64,000 bases of DNA from positions 124,001 to 188,000 of the forward strand of contig NZ_CP104273.1 of the NCBI RefSeq assembly GCF_025244865.1. Direction: 5' to 3'. The notes under the pieces were generated by a model. It was not told where the DNA came from. It did not search any database and saw only the letters and a list, made by a program, of their open reading frames with translations. Positions 37,786 through 46,931 of this stretch are shown here, in pieces. A program made the position numbers and the translations under genes. Source of the DNA: Arthrobacter sp. zg-Y1110. GTDB lineage: Bacteria; Actinomycetota; Actinomycetes; Actinomycetales; Micrococcaceae. The stretch's first letter is position 1. Every line of letters starts with the position of its first letter.

Positions 37786-38448
37786 TTAGCGGGTCTCGAG
37801 GCCGTCTTTTTCACGGGCGATGTCCACTGCGGTGCTGAGGATCAGGCGGACGGTTCCGGCCAGCTTGTCGGGATCGACGCCGGCGCCGGAGTCGAGGATG
37901 CGCTGTGCGATGGCCCGGGTGTCGCATGACATGCGCTGGATGCGGCGGGAGTCGTCGAACAGGTCTGCCAGGATCAGCGCGTCGGCTGCCGTTACGGGGC
38001 CGATGGACCCTCCGCTGCCGTCGCCGGCAAGTCCGGCCTTGGCGTACCGCGGTTCGGACTTGGCCTCGGCGGGGTTGCCTGCCGTCTCGATCTCACCGGC
38101 GATCTTCTCCACCGCGCGGTCCACGCAGCCGACATGGGTCTCGGCGCGGAAGGCTTCACGGTAGAGCCGGAAGCGCATCGGAATCTCGAAGAGGTAATCG
38201 TAGAGCGGGCGCTTGTCTTCCAGCCCGAACTTGTCCGTCAGCACGTCGCAGGCATCCAGGATGGCCGTGGTGGTCTGGTGTTCCAGCCTCCGTACGAGCT
38301 GGCTTACGGTGCCTGCGGATTCCATGGCCCGATAGGCCGGGGATCCGGTGCGTTCATCGGCGGCAGCCTTGGACATGGCGGTCAGCAGGGAACCGAGGGC
38401 GTCAGTGTCGAGGGCATCGGATTCTTCGGGGGCGGGGGTTTCGCTCAT
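37786..38448 (-). CDS. hypothetical protein (220 aa)
   Basis: Unknown helical acidic protein, no membrane segment. ATG at 38448 lies 6 nt after CACACATA, so leaderless. Followed by the DUF2637 gene 45 nt downstream. Confidence 0.68.
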   Translation of the reverse strand: MSETPAPEESDALDTDALGSLLTAMSKAAADERTGSPAYRAMESAGTVSQLVRRLEHQTTTAILDACDVLTDKFGLEDKRPLYDYLFEIPMRFRLYREAFRAETHVGCVDRAVEKIAGEIETAGNPAEAKSEPRYAKAGLAGDGSGGSIGPVTAADALILADLFDDSRRIQRMSCDTRAIAQRILDSGAGVDPDKLAGTVRLILSTAVDIAREKDGLETR

Positions 38449-38454
38449 GCTTTC

Positions 38455-38485
38455 TATGTGTGCGGCATCCCGGGACCCTCTCCCC
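38455..38485 (-). promoter_or_regulatory. CACACATA promoter (leaderless) for 37786-38448
   Basis: GGGGAG, 17 bp, CACACATA, 6 nt to the ATG. Confidence 0.78.
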
Positions 38486-38490
38486 GGACA

Positions 38491-38535
38491 TGAAGAAGGC
38501 CGCCGCGGATCTCTCCGTAGCGGCGGCCTTCTCTT
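38491..38535 (-). terminator. rho-independent terminator after the DsbA-like gene
   Basis: GAAGGCCGCCGC...GCGGCGGCCTTC stem, symmetric; located 11 nt after the stop codon at 38546. Confidence 0.85.
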
Positions 38536-38545
38536 CTCGTCGGCG

Positions 38546-39373
38546 TTATCCGGCGATGGCTTCATTCAGGACGGTGTCGAAGTCGCCCTGCAGGTCCCAC
38601 ATTTCCCCGTTGATGAAGATGGTGGGGGTGCCGGTGATGCCGTGCTCGGTGGCGGCCTCGGTCGTGAACTTCACGAAGGGACGGAACTTGCCGTCCTTCA
38701 CGCAGTCGCTGATTCCGGTGACGCCGTGCTCTTCGGCAAGATCCACCAGGCCCTGGTTGGCCAGTTCGCCGTTGGGGTAGTTGGCAAAGACGGCGCCGGT
38801 GAACTCCAGGTACTTCTCCGGCTTGGCGTCGGCCACGCAGGCCATGGCGTTTGCTGCCCGGGATGAGTAGTTCGTCGGGGAGTTGCGGTCCAGGATGGCG
38901 ATGGTCCGGGTTTCCAGGCTGATGGCCCCTTCCTCTGCCTTCTGCTTGAGGGAATCGCCGTACATGGTCTCGAATTCGGCGCAGTGCACGCAGTTCGGGT
39001 CGACGTAAAGGACTACGGAGGCCGGGTCTGCTTCGGCGGGTGCGGTGATGCCTGCAGGCTTGCCGTCCACTGAGCCTGGAATTTTCTCCGCATCCACGGA
39101 TGCATCTGCCCCGCTCTCGGGTGCTGCGGCGTTGACGCCTCCGTAGATGTTCGCTGCCGACGGCACGGGCCCGCTGGAGGCGACTTCCTGGGGGCGGTTG
39201 TTGATCATGAGGGCGGCGACGGCGGCCAGGACGGCTATCACGGCCAGGACGATTCCGGTCCGGAACATCATTGCGCGCCGGCGGCTGCGGGCCTTCTCTG
39301 CGTTGAGCCTGGCTGCTGCCCGGGCCCTGCGCTGCTCGGTCTTGTCCTTTTTGCTCAGCTCTTCTTCGGTCAT
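38546..39373 (-). CDS. membrane-anchored DsbA/thioredoxin-fold oxidoreductase (275 aa)
   Basis: Basic N-terminus, one membrane helix (GIVLAVIAVLAAVAALMINN, about 37-56), then an extracytoplasmic thioredoxin fold with the active site DPNCVHCAEFE (CVHC, about 131-134) and the cis-Pro region GITGTPTIFINGEMWD. This is the DsbA-like layout of actinobacterial disulfide oxidoreductases that act on exported proteins. Under the CGCATAGA element at 39435; closed by a terminator. It would fold substrates delivered by the element's SecYEG. Confidence 0.88.
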   Translation of the reverse strand: MTEEELSKKDKTEQRRARAAARLNAEKARSRRRAMMFRTGIVLAVIAVLAAVAALMINNRPQEVASSGPVPSAANIYGGVNAAAPESGADASVDAEKIPGSVDGKPAGITAPAEADPASVVLYVDPNCVHCAEFETMYGDSLKQKAEEGAISLETRTIAILDRNSPTNYSSRAANAMACVADAKPEKYLEFTGAVFANYPNGELANQGLVDLAEEHGVTGISDCVKDGKFRPFVKFTTEAATEHGITGTPTIFINGEMWDLQGDFDTVLNEAIAG

Positions 39374-39434
39374 CTTGTGCCTTTCACGGAGGGTGCCGGT
39401 GCGGAGGGTTTTCCGCCGCGGCGTATCTCTTGTG

Positions 39435-39458
39435 TCTATGCGCCCCGGGCTCCGGCGG
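39435..39458 (-). promoter_or_regulatory. CCGTCA-like-N10-CGCATAGA element for the DsbA-like gene
   Basis: CCGCCG, 10 nt, CGCATAGA, 62 nt upstream of the ATG at 39373; overlaps the end of the nuclease-like gene. Confidence 0.55.
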
Positions 39459-40422
39459 CTGTCCTTGCGGCGCCCAGGGGACGTCCGGAACGGCGCGCAG
39501 AGAGTTTGGCGGTGATGACGTAGTCATTGCTTGGGGCCAGCGTCCGGGTCGCCTCGTCGAAGACCGCTGTGGCAGCGAAACGGTAGGCGGCTGCGACGTC
39601 TGCCGGGGACTGCAGTGCGATGGGGTCCGGTTCCAGCAGTGCTTTGAGCCGGGACGGTGCCGGGCGGCGTGCCTTGGCGATGCCGTCTGCTTCCACGCTG
39701 TCCCAGGGTTCACCGGCGGGCACTGCCCCCTCACGGCCGAAGGTGGCATAGGTGAGGTCCGCCTTGCCTGCAGGCGAACGCGTGACCAGGGTGTGCACCG
39801 CCCGGCCGGGACCCGGCTTGGCCAGGGATCCTCCGATGAGCAGCTTCCGGGACGGTGTGTAGGGCGCCTCGCGCAGCGGTACGGGCATCGGTCCGGCGAT
39901 GGTGGCGATGATCTTGGCCATTGATCCGGCGTCCATGAATGCCGCCCCCTTCACTTCCAGCCAGAGCTCGTGCTGCGGCAGGTAGAAGTCGGGGAGGTAC
40001 CAGAGGTGGGGGCCGACCTGGTAGTGGGATGGCTCGTAGTCCCAGTTGATGTCCAGCAGGTCCATGAGGATGGCCCAGCGTGCCTCCAGGCGGGAGCGGA
40101 AGATCTTGCCTGAGTAGAGCGCCTCCATGGCCTTCGGTTTCGGGGCCCGGGAGGTGTGCTTGCGCACCGGAGCCTTCGAGGCAGGCTTCCTGGTGCCCGC
40201 CGCAGGCTTCCTCTTGGCTGCTGCCGGCTTGGCAGGAGCTTTCCTACGTCCTGCCGGTGTTGCCTTTGCCGTGGCCGCAGGAGCCTTCCTGGCGGTTTTC
40301 CGCGCCGGCGTGGCCGCGGGTTTCTTCTTTGCGGGTGCGGCAGCTTTGGGAGCCGCTTTCACGGCTGGTTTCGTAGTCATGGCAGGGGCGGCCTTGGGGC
40401 GGCCCGCTTTCTTCTCCGGCAT
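39436..40422 (-). CDS. PD-(D/E)XK nuclease-like protein with histone-like tail (328 aa)
   Basis: The N-terminal 95 residues are Lys/Ala/Pro-rich (AAPKAAAPAKKKPAATPARK...), like histone H1 or HU tails, and could bind DNA. The core has RSRLEARWAILMDLLDINWDYEP, YLPDFYLP and WLEVKG (about 108-162), the E...D...ExK pattern of phage and transposon-type PD-(D/E)XK nucleases. ATG at 40422 with AGGAGGAACCAC. The C-terminal third is unknown. Nuclease activity is inferred. Confidence 0.72.
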   Translation of the reverse strand: MPEKKAGRPKAAPAMTTKPAVKAAPKAAAPAKKKPAATPARKTARKAPAATAKATPAGRRKAPAKPAAAKRKPAAGTRKPASKAPVRKHTSRAPKPKAMEALYSGKIFRSRLEARWAILMDLLDINWDYEPSHYQVGPHLWYLPDFYLPQHELWLEVKGAAFMDAGSMAKIIATIAGPMPVPLREAPYTPSRKLLIGGSLAKPGPGRAVHTLVTRSPAGKADLTYATFGREGAVPAGEPWDSVEADGIAKARRPAPSRLKALLEPDPIALQSPADVAAAYRFAATAVFDEATRTLAPSNDYVITAKLSARRSGRPLGAARTAAGARGA

Positions 40423-40979
40423 GTGGTTCCTCCTGGCAGAGGACATGCGCAGACCATCGGCACCGGGCCGGATCGGCTGCCGACTGGTCCGCCAACCGGA
40501 ACCAACCGGGTGCCGACCTGAGAGTCGGTGAAAAAATCCGCGGAATCAAAGGGGAAAAGAGGGGCCCCCATATAGAACCAACTTAACCAACCTGTTAAGA
40601 GAGAGATATATATAAGGGGCTCCTATATGTGCTCTTTCCTCGGGCTCATATATAGCCCTTTCTCTCTTATGGAGGCCTCCCCCTCCTGTCGGCAAGGTTG
40701 GTTTAGTCGGCAGAATTTCCGGAAACTGCGGAAGCACGCGGCAAAACGGGGGAACGGCACCTGGCTGCGGGTCGGTTCACCTGCTGTTTTAGGTCGCCGG
40801 ACGGTTGGCAGGGCCCCTCCGAAGACCTGTTCCCGGCCTCTTTCGCCTGGTGGGTCGCCGCCAAAAGCACCCCGGGCAGCACAAAGCCCCGCAGATGGGG
40901 GACAGCTGCGGGGCTTTGCTGCCTCTACTTTACCTTGTCCGAAACCCTTCCCGGGATCGCGTTTAGGACAGTTTCGTGT
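40423..40979. other. 557-bp AT-rich, palindrome-rich non-coding region (candidate origin)
   Basis: No credible gene. About 40555-40680 is strikingly AT-rich for this genome (ATATATATAAGG, CATATATAGCC). It holds nested dyads: AACCAACCT (40585) with AGGTTGGTTT (40695); AAGAGAGAGA (40598) with TCTCTCTT (40661); GGGCT-catatat-AGCCC (40642-40658); and the short palindromes GGGGCCCC (40561) and GGAGGCCTCC (40671). 40720-40880 shows nothing further. A replication origin, partition site or strong regulatory region are options. Confidence 0.5.
40882..40919 (-). terminator. rho-independent terminator after DHFR
   Basis: CAAAGCCCCGCAG and CTGCGGGGCTTTG arms; 60 nt after the DHFR stop. Confidence 0.85.
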
Positions 40980-41552
40980 CTAACGGGAGGTCCAGCGTTC
41001 GTAGCGGTAGCGGACGCCGTTGGCGGCGGTCGCGACACCTGAGGCAGGCTCTTCCTCCTCGAGCTCCCATTCAGGTCCGAGCCCGGGGGCGAAGGTGTCC
41101 CCCTCCACGTCCAGGTCAACCCTGGTGATCACGACCGTGTCGGCCAGGCTCAGTGCTTCCCGGTACAGGCTCGCTCCGCCGATGATCCAGATCTGTTCCG
41201 AGCCGGAGCCGCTCATGCTGGCTTCGATGAGCGCTGCATAAAGGTTGCCTGCACGCACCGCACCGGGGGCGGTGAAGTCCGGGTTGGATGTCACCACGAT
41301 ATTCGTACGTCCGGGCAGCGGGCGGGCGGCTTCGGGGAGGGATTCCCACGTCCGGCGGCCCATGATGACCGGGTGTCCGGAAGTGATCTTACTGAAGTGT
41401 GAAAGGTCCTCGGGCAGGCGCCAGGGGATGGAACCGCCGGAGCCGATCACCCCGGAGGTTCCCTGGGCCCAGATGAGCCCTATCACCGCGTTGTCGGCAC
41501 GCATTACGGGTGCCTCCCGGGTTGTCTGCTTATTGGTGGCTGTTGCTGTCAT
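40980..41552 (-). CDS. folA: dihydrofolate reductase (190 aa)
   Basis: Reduces dihydrofolate to tetrahydrofolate, needed because ThyA consumes reduced folate. Motifs: VIGLIWAQGTSGVIG, IPWRLPEDLSHFSKITSGHPVIMGRRTWESLP (catalytic Asp in PED), and IWIIGGASLYREALSLADTVVITRV. About 25 residues longer at the N-terminus than typical DHFR (MTATATNKQTTREAPVMRADNA). ATG at 41552 lies 6 nt after CACACATA, so leaderless. Confidence 0.95.
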   Translation of the reverse strand: MTATATNKQTTREAPVMRADNAVIGLIWAQGTSGVIGSGGSIPWRLPEDLSHFSKITSGHPVIMGRRTWESLPEAARPLPGRTNIVVTSNPDFTAPGAVRAGNLYAALIEASMSGSGSEQIWIIGGASLYREALSLADTVVITRVDLDVEGDTFAPGLGPEWELEEEEPASGVATAANGVRYRYERWTSR

Positions 41553-41558
41553 GACCCC

Positions 41559-41589
41559 TATGTGTGCGGCAGATCGGGTCCATGTCCCC
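41559..41589 (-). promoter_or_regulatory. CACACATA promoter (leaderless) for DHFR
   Basis: GGGGAC, 17 bp, CACACATA, 6 nt to the ATG at 41552. Confidence 0.77.
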
Positions 41590-41593
41590 GATC

Positions 41594-42301
41594 TTAGAGG
41601 GTGAACTTGTTGTGCGATGCCCTGACGGAGCGGCCGTTGCGCATATGGGCCTTCCTGCCGCCCAGGATGTTGTTGGCGTTGTTGAAGCTGCCGTCGGCGT
41701 GGAAGAGTTCTCCGCCGCGGCCCTTGACCGGTGCGCCGCCCTGCAGCTCCATGCCTCCGACGCTGTTGTTCATGCCGCGGACCACTGCACCGATGCCGAG
41801 GGAGATCAGCACGGCGCCGATGGCGTTGTTCCGCCACTGCCGGGCGATCAGTTCCCTGGAGCGCATGGTCACTGTCCCGTCCGGCAGGGTCACCGGATAA
41901 TCACGGAAGGTGGGAACGAACCCGTAGAAGAACAGTGCGGGCGGGAAGAACAGGAACCACAGGTAGGCAGCCGGATTGGCAAGCTGGTCACGAAGGCGGC
42001 GGATGGTCAGCGCGAAGACCGGGAACCGCATCACCACGATGAGGGCGAGGAGGAAGAAGGGCAGGTACTGTCCCGGGATCCGGGGCCACAGGGACGGCTG
42101 GCCCTCATCGTTGAGCATCTCGGGCGGCAGGATGACGTACCAGTTCAGGACAAGGCTGTTGGCGATCATGATCGTCAGCACCACGAAGGACGTAAAGAAG
42201 CCCGAGACGACAGTGTGGGTGAAGTACTCCGCCCTGTTCGAAGTTCCGGTGAAGTCGAACATGCGCCGAATAGGCAGGAAAAGGTAGCGAAGTGCTTTCA
42301 A
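41594..42301 (-). CDS. DUF805 membrane protein (235 aa)
   Basis: Integral membrane protein: FDFTGTSNRAEYFTHTVV is the DUF805 N-terminal signature, then four helices (VSGFFTSFVVLTIMIAN, LPFFLLALIVVMRFPVFALTIRRLRD, AAYLWFLFFPPALFFYGFV, IGAVLISLGIGAVV). The C-terminal tail is Gly/Asn-rich. Start taken at the TTG at 42301 (GGGGGACCC upstream). Function of DUF805 unknown. Confidence 0.8.
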   Translation of the reverse strand: MKALRYLFLPIRRMFDFTGTSNRAEYFTHTVVSGFFTSFVVLTIMIANSLVLNWYVILPPEMLNDEGQPSLWPRIPGQYLPFFLLALIVVMRFPVFALTIRRLRDQLANPAAYLWFLFFPPALFFYGFVPTFRDYPVTLPDGTVTMRSRELIARQWRNNAIGAVLISLGIGAVVRGMNNSVGGMELQGGAPVKGRGGELFHADGSFNNANNILGGRKAHMRNGRSVRASHNKFTL

Positions 42302-42386
42302 GGGTCCCCCAGTGAGTGTGTGAATCAGGTCAGATCGTAGTGCGTAACGGGGGTGCCGGATGGTTCCGGCACGGTGTCCCGAATCC

Positions 42387-42417
42387 CATGTGTGCGGCAA
42401 ACGTGGTAAAGCTTCCG
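42387..42417 (-). promoter_or_regulatory. CACACATG promoter for the DUF805 gene
   Basis: CGGAAG, 17 bp, CACACATG; 85 nt to the TTG at 42301. Confidence 0.55.
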
Positions 42418-42574
42418 TCTGAGGTTCACCGGAAGGCGGCCGGCCCGGACAGTTTCCGGGGCCGAAACCGACCGATGCAGGCATCTGCTGCACAGGAACC
42501 CGATACAGACCACGCGCCTGATGGCGCATCCAAGACGCCGGAACGATAGCCGGCCAGCAACAGGGGGAACACCA

Positions 42575-43840
42575 ATGGCACGAATCGGCTCAGCATCGAC
42601 CAGCATGAAGTGCTCGTTCTGCGGCAAAGGCCGTGAAGCGGTGCGCAAGCTCGTCTCAGGCCCCGGAGTCTCTGTCTGCGACGAGTGCATCGAGCTGTGC
42701 AACGAAATCCTCGAAGAGGAGACTGCAGCCGAAGCCCCCGCCCCTGCAGCACCCGAATTCGAGCTGCCCCGCCCGCGGGAAATCTTCGACCACCTCCAGG
42801 AGTACGTCGTTGGCCAGGAGCCGGCCAAGCGCGCCCTGTCGGTGGCCGTCTACAACCACTACAAGCGGATCGGGCTGGGCACCCCCGCGGCCGATGACGA
42901 AGGCGCCTTCGAGGGTGTGGAGGTCGGCAAGTCCAACGTCCTGCTCGTGGGCCCGACCGGCTGCGGCAAGACGTACCTGGCACAGACCCTGGCCAAGCGC
43001 CTCGACGTCCCGTTCGTCGTGGCGGATGCCACCTCGCTGACCGAGGCCGGCTACGTTGGCGAAGACGTGGAGACGATCCTGCTCAAACTCATCCAGGCTG
43101 CCGACGGCGACATCGAGCGCGCCCAGCGCGGGATCATCTACATCGACGAGATCGACAAGATCGCCCGCAAGTCCGAAAACCCCTCGATCACCCGGGACGT
43201 CTCCGGTGAAGGCGTGCAGCAGGCCCTGCTGAAGATCATCGAAGGCACCGTCGCCAACGTGCCCCCGCAGGGCGGCCGGAAGCACCCGAACCAGGAACTC
43301 ATCCAGATCGACACGAAGAACGTCCTGTTCATCGTCGCCGGCGCCTTTGCAGGACTCGAGGGCGTCATCGCGGAACGCTCCGGACGCAAGGGCATCGGGT
43401 TCGGCGCAAGCCTTTCCAGCTCCGTCCCGGATGTCTCGCACTCCGACGTCCGGCCCGAGGACCTGGTCAAGTTCGGGCTCATCCCCGAATTCATCGGCCG
43501 TCTGCCCATCATCACCGCTGTCAGCCCGCTTGATGACGCCGCCCTCGTGGACATCATGAGCGGGCCCCGCAATGCCCTCGTGAAGCAGTACGGCAAGCTC
43601 TTCCACCAGGACGGAGTGGACCTGCGTTTCGAGGACGCCGCGCTGACGGCCATCGCCGGCATGGCACTGGAGCGCGGCACCGGCGCCCGCGGCCTGCGCG
43701 CCATCATGGAGGAAGTCCTGATGCCGCTGATGTTCGATCTGCCCGGGCGTGACGACATCGTCTCGGTGACCGTGACCGAAGCCCTCGTGAGCGGAACCGG
43801 CGAGGCGGAGCTGGGCCTGCGGCACAAAACGGCGGCCTAA
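42575..43840 (+). CDS. clpX: ClpX, ATP-dependent Clp protease unfoldase (421 aa)
   Basis: Hexameric AAA+ unfoldase that feeds ClpP and recognises SsrA tags. The zinc-binding domain is intact ([15 protein letters not shown]...[11 protein letters not shown], about 10-45). Walker [19 protein letters not shown] (about 125), Walker [12 protein letters not shown], sensor and pore regions ([14 protein letters not shown]), and the IGF-type ClpP loop (GIGFGAS). Full length. ATG at 42575 with AGGGGGAACACC. No ClpP is seen, so it would pair with host ClpP or act alone. It could process the Val-ended tmRNA tag. Confidence 0.97.
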   Translation: MARIGSASTSMKCSFCGKGREAVRKLVSGPGVSVCDECIELCNEILEEETAAEAPAPAAPEFELPRPREIFDHLQEYVVGQEPAKRALSVAVYNHYKRIGLGTPAADDEGAFEGVEVGKSNVLLVGPTGCGKTYLAQTLAKRLDVPFVVADATSLTEAGYVGEDVETILLKLIQAADGDIERAQRGIIYIDEIDKIARKSENPSITRDVSGEGVQQALLKIIEGTVANVPPQGGRKHPNQELIQIDTKNVLFIVAGAFAGLEGVIAERSGRKGIGFGASLSSSVPDVSHSDVRPEDLVKFGLIPEFIGRLPIITAVSPLDDAALVDIMSGPRNALVKQYGKLFHQDGVDLRFEDAALTAIAGMALERGTGARGLRAIMEEVLMPLMFDLPGRDDIVSVTVTEALVSGTGEAELGLRHKTAA

Positions 43841-43916
43841 CCTGAATGCAGCCTGGGGATTGATCTAACGTTGCTTTCCTGTTGCTTTCGTGACGCCCAG
43901 GGTGAAAGATGCGTGC

Positions 43917-44300
43917 ATGGAGACTACCTCCCGCAACGACATTTTCAACGAGGCCATGAGAATGGACTTCCACGACCTGGTCAAGGTACTCAACGAGAAC
44001 GTTGGCGCTACCGTGGTTCAAACCATGGCCGGAGTCAGGGACCGGACCTCGCCGTACAAATGGGCAAAACCTGACGGTCCACTCCCGGATCGGCCGGAAG
44101 TTGTCGCCAGAGTCCGACTGGGATACCGCGTCTGGCGGACCCTTACCCAGTTCGAGGCCCCCAGCGTTGCGCTGGCGTGGCTGATGGGGGCCAACCCGCG
44201 GTTAGACGAGGAGATGCCGGTGCTGTACGTCCAGCGCCAGCTCGGCCAGGAGGTTCTCGGCGCCGCTGAAGCCTTCGTGTACGACACCTACGCCCCGTGA
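43917..44300 (+). CDS. MbcA/ParS-type antitoxin (127 aa)
   Basis: C-terminal half matches the toxin-binding domain of MbcA/DUF2384 antitoxins: VWRTLTQFEAPSVALAWLMGANPRLDEEMPVLYV, then EVLGAAEAFV. It binds and blocks the RES-domain toxin encoded next. GTGA overlap with the toxin start fits a two-gene operon. ATG at 43917 is the conservative start; a GTG at 43902 would add five residues. Confidence 0.82.
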   Translation: METTSRNDIFNEAMRMDFHDLVKVLNENVGATVVQTMAGVRDRTSPYKWAKPDGPLPDRPEVVARVRLGYRVWRTLTQFEAPSVALAWLMGANPRLDEEMPVLYVQRQLGQEVLGAAEAFVYDTYAP

Positions 44301-45100
44301 CAGGGAAAACCTGCAGCCGAACCGGCCTCCACCTCATCAAGGCGGACGGGCAGACAGGATTCCGCGTCACTCAGGACCGTTACCACCCCTTGTCCGCCAT
44401 GGAGAACAAATACGTTGGCCCACTTCCGACGCCGGAGCCGGGGGCAGCGCTGGTCGACAGGCGCGGTCGATACGACACTGTCGGTTGCACCGTCTACGCG
44501 GGGGATTCCGAAATGTGCGCCTATGCCGAAGTGCTCGGCGTCTTCCGGAAGAAACTCGCTGCAGTCGCCGCGGCCGCGGAGTCTATCGGCTGGAAGGTCG
44601 ATGAGTACGTCAACAAGGTTCTGGAGGATGCGAAGCTCAATGGCGTTGAGCCGCCCTGGGCGATCCCCGCCGCCTGGCAGATGGACCGATCCATCCACGA
44701 GCTGTCTCTTCCTTCCAAAGGCTGGTGGGTGCGGATCGACCACCGCGACACGCTCACCGCCTTGGAGCGTCTGACATCGGCCGCTGCTGTCCAGGGCATG
44801 GCAGAGGAACTGCAGTTGCTCACAATCGGCTCGATCACGGGTGAAAACCGGGCACTCACCACGCTGCTGGCACAGACCCTGCGGATGCAGACGCTGGAGG
44901 ACGGCTCTGAACCACTGGGTATTTCATTCGAATCAAAGACCCTGTTCGGTCGCTGCTGGGCCTTCTGGGACCGCAGGGAAGATCTGGGGCTGCCCCCTGG
45001 AAGCAACGACCCGCAGGTGGTCACTTCCGGAGGCATCGGCACTGACCCTCACTTCGCCTTCGTTGCCGACTACTACCGGCTCCCCCGCCCGAGCCGATAA
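44297..45100 (+). CDS. RES-domain toxin, NAD+-degrading (MbcT-like, 267 aa)
   Basis: RES domain features: GRYDTVGCTVYAGDSEMCAYAEVLGVFR (about 52-79; the R..., Y and E of the fold) and PLGISFESKTLFGRCWAFWDRREDLGL (about 213-240), which holds the Ser/active region. Related toxins break NAD+ to arrest cells. GTG start overlaps the antitoxin stop. The central 100 residues look longer than compact RES proteins. It may help stable inheritance or exclusion of other elements; activity not shown. Confidence 0.8.
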   Translation: MTGKTCSRTGLHLIKADGQTGFRVTQDRYHPLSAMENKYVGPLPTPEPGAALVDRRGRYDTVGCTVYAGDSEMCAYAEVLGVFRKKLAAVAAAAESIGWKVDEYVNKVLEDAKLNGVEPPWAIPAAWQMDRSIHELSLPSKGWWVRIDHRDTLTALERLTSAAAVQGMAEELQLLTIGSITGENRALTTLLAQTLRMQTLEDGSEPLGISFESKTLFGRCWAFWDRREDLGLPPGSNDPQVVTSGGIGTDPHFAFVADYYRLPRPSR

Positions 45101-45152
45101 CCTTTTTGCCCGCCGACTCATCGGCACTCAGCCGGGTGCTACCCTGAATTAG

Positions 45153-45168
45153 TTCGAAAGTATGTTCT
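45153..45168 (+). promoter_or_regulatory. LexA SOS box before umuDC
   Basis: TTCGAAAGTATGTTCT matches the actinobacterial SOS box (CGAAC-N4-GTTCG) with mismatches, 15-30 nt before the umuD ATG. It implies control by host LexA. Confidence 0.75.
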
Positions 45169-45182
45169 ATGCGAGGTGTGCC

Positions 45183-45614
45183 ATGGCAGCTGTATCGGAG
45201 GTCAAGCCACTCCCCGGGAACCATCCTGGCCTTGAAATACCGGTCAGCCCCTCTTCGGTTCCGGCCGGGTTTCCGTCGCCGTCCCAGGACTACTACGACG
45301 GCGGACTGGACCTGAACAAACACCTGATTTCCGACGCGACTTCCACCTTCATCGTGAGGGTCAGCGGCGACTCCATGACCGGTGCCGGCATCAGCGACGG
45401 CGACGAGCTGATCGTGGACAGATCCCTGGAACCGCGGGACGGCAACGTCGTTGTGGCCATCCTCGACGGCGAGCTGACCGTGAAGCGTCTTGTACTGAAC
45501 AGCCGCGGGGTGGTTCTGCACCCTGAGAACCGGGACTATCCGGACATCGAGATCCCGGAGATCTGCGATCTAGTCGTGTGGGGTGTCGCCACCCGGTGCC
45601 TCCATAAGCTCTAG
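45183..45614 (+). CDS. umuD: UmuD-like LexA/S24-family self-cleaving protein (143 aa)
   Basis: Accessory subunit of an error-prone polymerase. AGFPSPSQDYY (about 34-44) is the cleavage region, SGDSMTGAGI (about 64-73) has the catalytic Ser, and GELTVKRLV has the Lys. Length typical. Stops 6 nt before umuC, whose start follows an RBS. Confidence 0.9.
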   Translation: MAAVSEVKPLPGNHPGLEIPVSPSSVPAGFPSPSQDYYDGGLDLNKHLISDATSTFIVRVSGDSMTGAGISDGDELIVDRSLEPRDGNVVVAILDGELTVKRLVLNSRGVVLHPENRDYPDIEIPEICDLVVWGVATRCLHKL

Positions 45615-45620
45615 GAGCAG

Positions 45621-46913
45621 GTGTTGTATCCGCCCGGGCCCCGCATCGCCCTTGTAGATGTCAACAGTGCTTACGTGTCCATGGAGCGTGTTTTCGACCC
45701 GAAACTGGCCGGCCGGCCGGTCGTGGTGCTTTCCAATAACGACGGAATGGTGGTCGCCCGCTCAGATGAAGCCAAGGCCCTGGGCATCGAAAACGGTACC
45801 CCGTGGTTCAAGCTGGCCGAGGCGGCACCCCGCATGGGCCTGATCCAGCGCAGCAGCAACTATGAGCTTTACGGGGAGATGTCGGCACGCGTCATGAAGC
45901 TGCTGGACCGCTACTCATCCTTCACTGAGGTCTATTCGATTGACGAGGCATTCCTGCACATGGCGGGCGAGCCGGTGGACCTGCATTCCCGCGGCCGGGA
46001 GATCAAGGCAGCCGTCCTGCGCAACATCGGACTGCCGGTCTGTGTGGGGATCGCGCCCACGAAAACACTGTCCAAGCTGGCGAACCGCATCGCCAAGCAG
46101 AACCCGCATCTGGGCGGCGTCTGCAACCTGGACACTATGCCGGCCGGCGCCGTCGACACCATCATGTCGCGGGTGCCCGTCACCGGGCTCTGGGGTGTGG
46201 CCTCCAGGATCGGCAAGAAGCTGAACACCCTGGGCATCTACACGATTGCCGACCTGCGCGCCGCTGACCCTGTCATGATCCGCAGCCGGTTCTCCGTCGT
46301 CCTGCAGCGCACCGTCCTGGAGCTGAACGGCATCCCGTGCGTGCCCATGGAATCGGAGCGCGCCGACAAGAAACAGATGATCTTCTCCCGGTCCTTCTCC
46401 ACCCCGGTCACCACCCGCGATGAGATGCGCCAGGTGATGAGCGTTTACGCCCAGAAAGCGGCCGTCCGCCTGGCCAAGGAGAACCAGCTGACACGGATCC
46501 TGACCGTCTTCGCCGGCACCTCCCACTTCAACGACAAGGAATCGTCCTTCCCGTCCGCGGCAGCGCACCTGGAAGTACCCACGGCGGATCCGGTTGTCCT
46601 CACCAAGGCCGCAGTGGAAACCATGGACGCCCAGATGACCGAAGGGATCCGCTACGCCAGGGCAGGGGTTATGCTCACCGACCTCTCCCCCGCCGGCGCC
46701 CAGCCGGTCTTCGAGGAATTCGTCACGACCCACGAGAAGCGCCGCATCGGAGAGCTGCTGGGTAAGGTGACCGACAAGTACGGGTCAGCGTCCATCGGCC
46801 TCGGCCTGGCGGGTATGAATTCCGCGCAGCCGGACTGGACGATGACCAGGAAATTCTCCTCCCCGCGCTACACCACGGAGTGGAGCGAACTGCCTGTCGT
46901 CAAGGCCGGCTAG
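45621..46913 (+). CDS. umuC: UmuC, Y-family translesion DNA polymerase (430 aa)
   Basis: Catalytic Y-family motifs: [20 protein letters not shown] (first Asp, about 8-27), [19 protein letters not shown], and [11 protein letters not shown] (catalytic DE, about 106-116). Followed by the HhH region [10 protein letters not shown] and little-finger domain. GTG at 45621 (AGGAG upstream), TTG at 45624 is an alternative. With UmuD it gives damage-induced replication across lesions. Same operon and SOS box. Confidence 0.94.
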   Translation: MLYPPGPRIALVDVNSAYVSMERVFDPKLAGRPVVVLSNNDGMVVARSDEAKALGIENGTPWFKLAEAAPRMGLIQRSSNYELYGEMSARVMKLLDRYSSFTEVYSIDEAFLHMAGEPVDLHSRGREIKAAVLRNIGLPVCVGIAPTKTLSKLANRIAKQNPHLGGVCNLDTMPAGAVDTIMSRVPVTGLWGVASRIGKKLNTLGIYTIADLRAADPVMIRSRFSVVLQRTVLELNGIPCVPMESERADKKQMIFSRSFSTPVTTRDEMRQVMSVYAQKAAVRLAKENQLTRILTVFAGTSHFNDKESSFPSAAAHLEVPTADPVVLTKAAVETMDAQMTEGIRYARAGVMLTDLSPAGAQPVFEEFVTTHEKRRIGELLGKVTDKYGSASIGLGLAGMNSAQPDWTMTRKFSSPRYTTEWSELPVVKAG

Positions 46914-46931
46914 GGACGTGAATCCCGCAGA

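Noticed and set aside
40546..40983. ORFs on both strands across the AT-rich gap
   Set aside because: Composition is that of repeats, no RBS, and they run through palindromes and a terminator.
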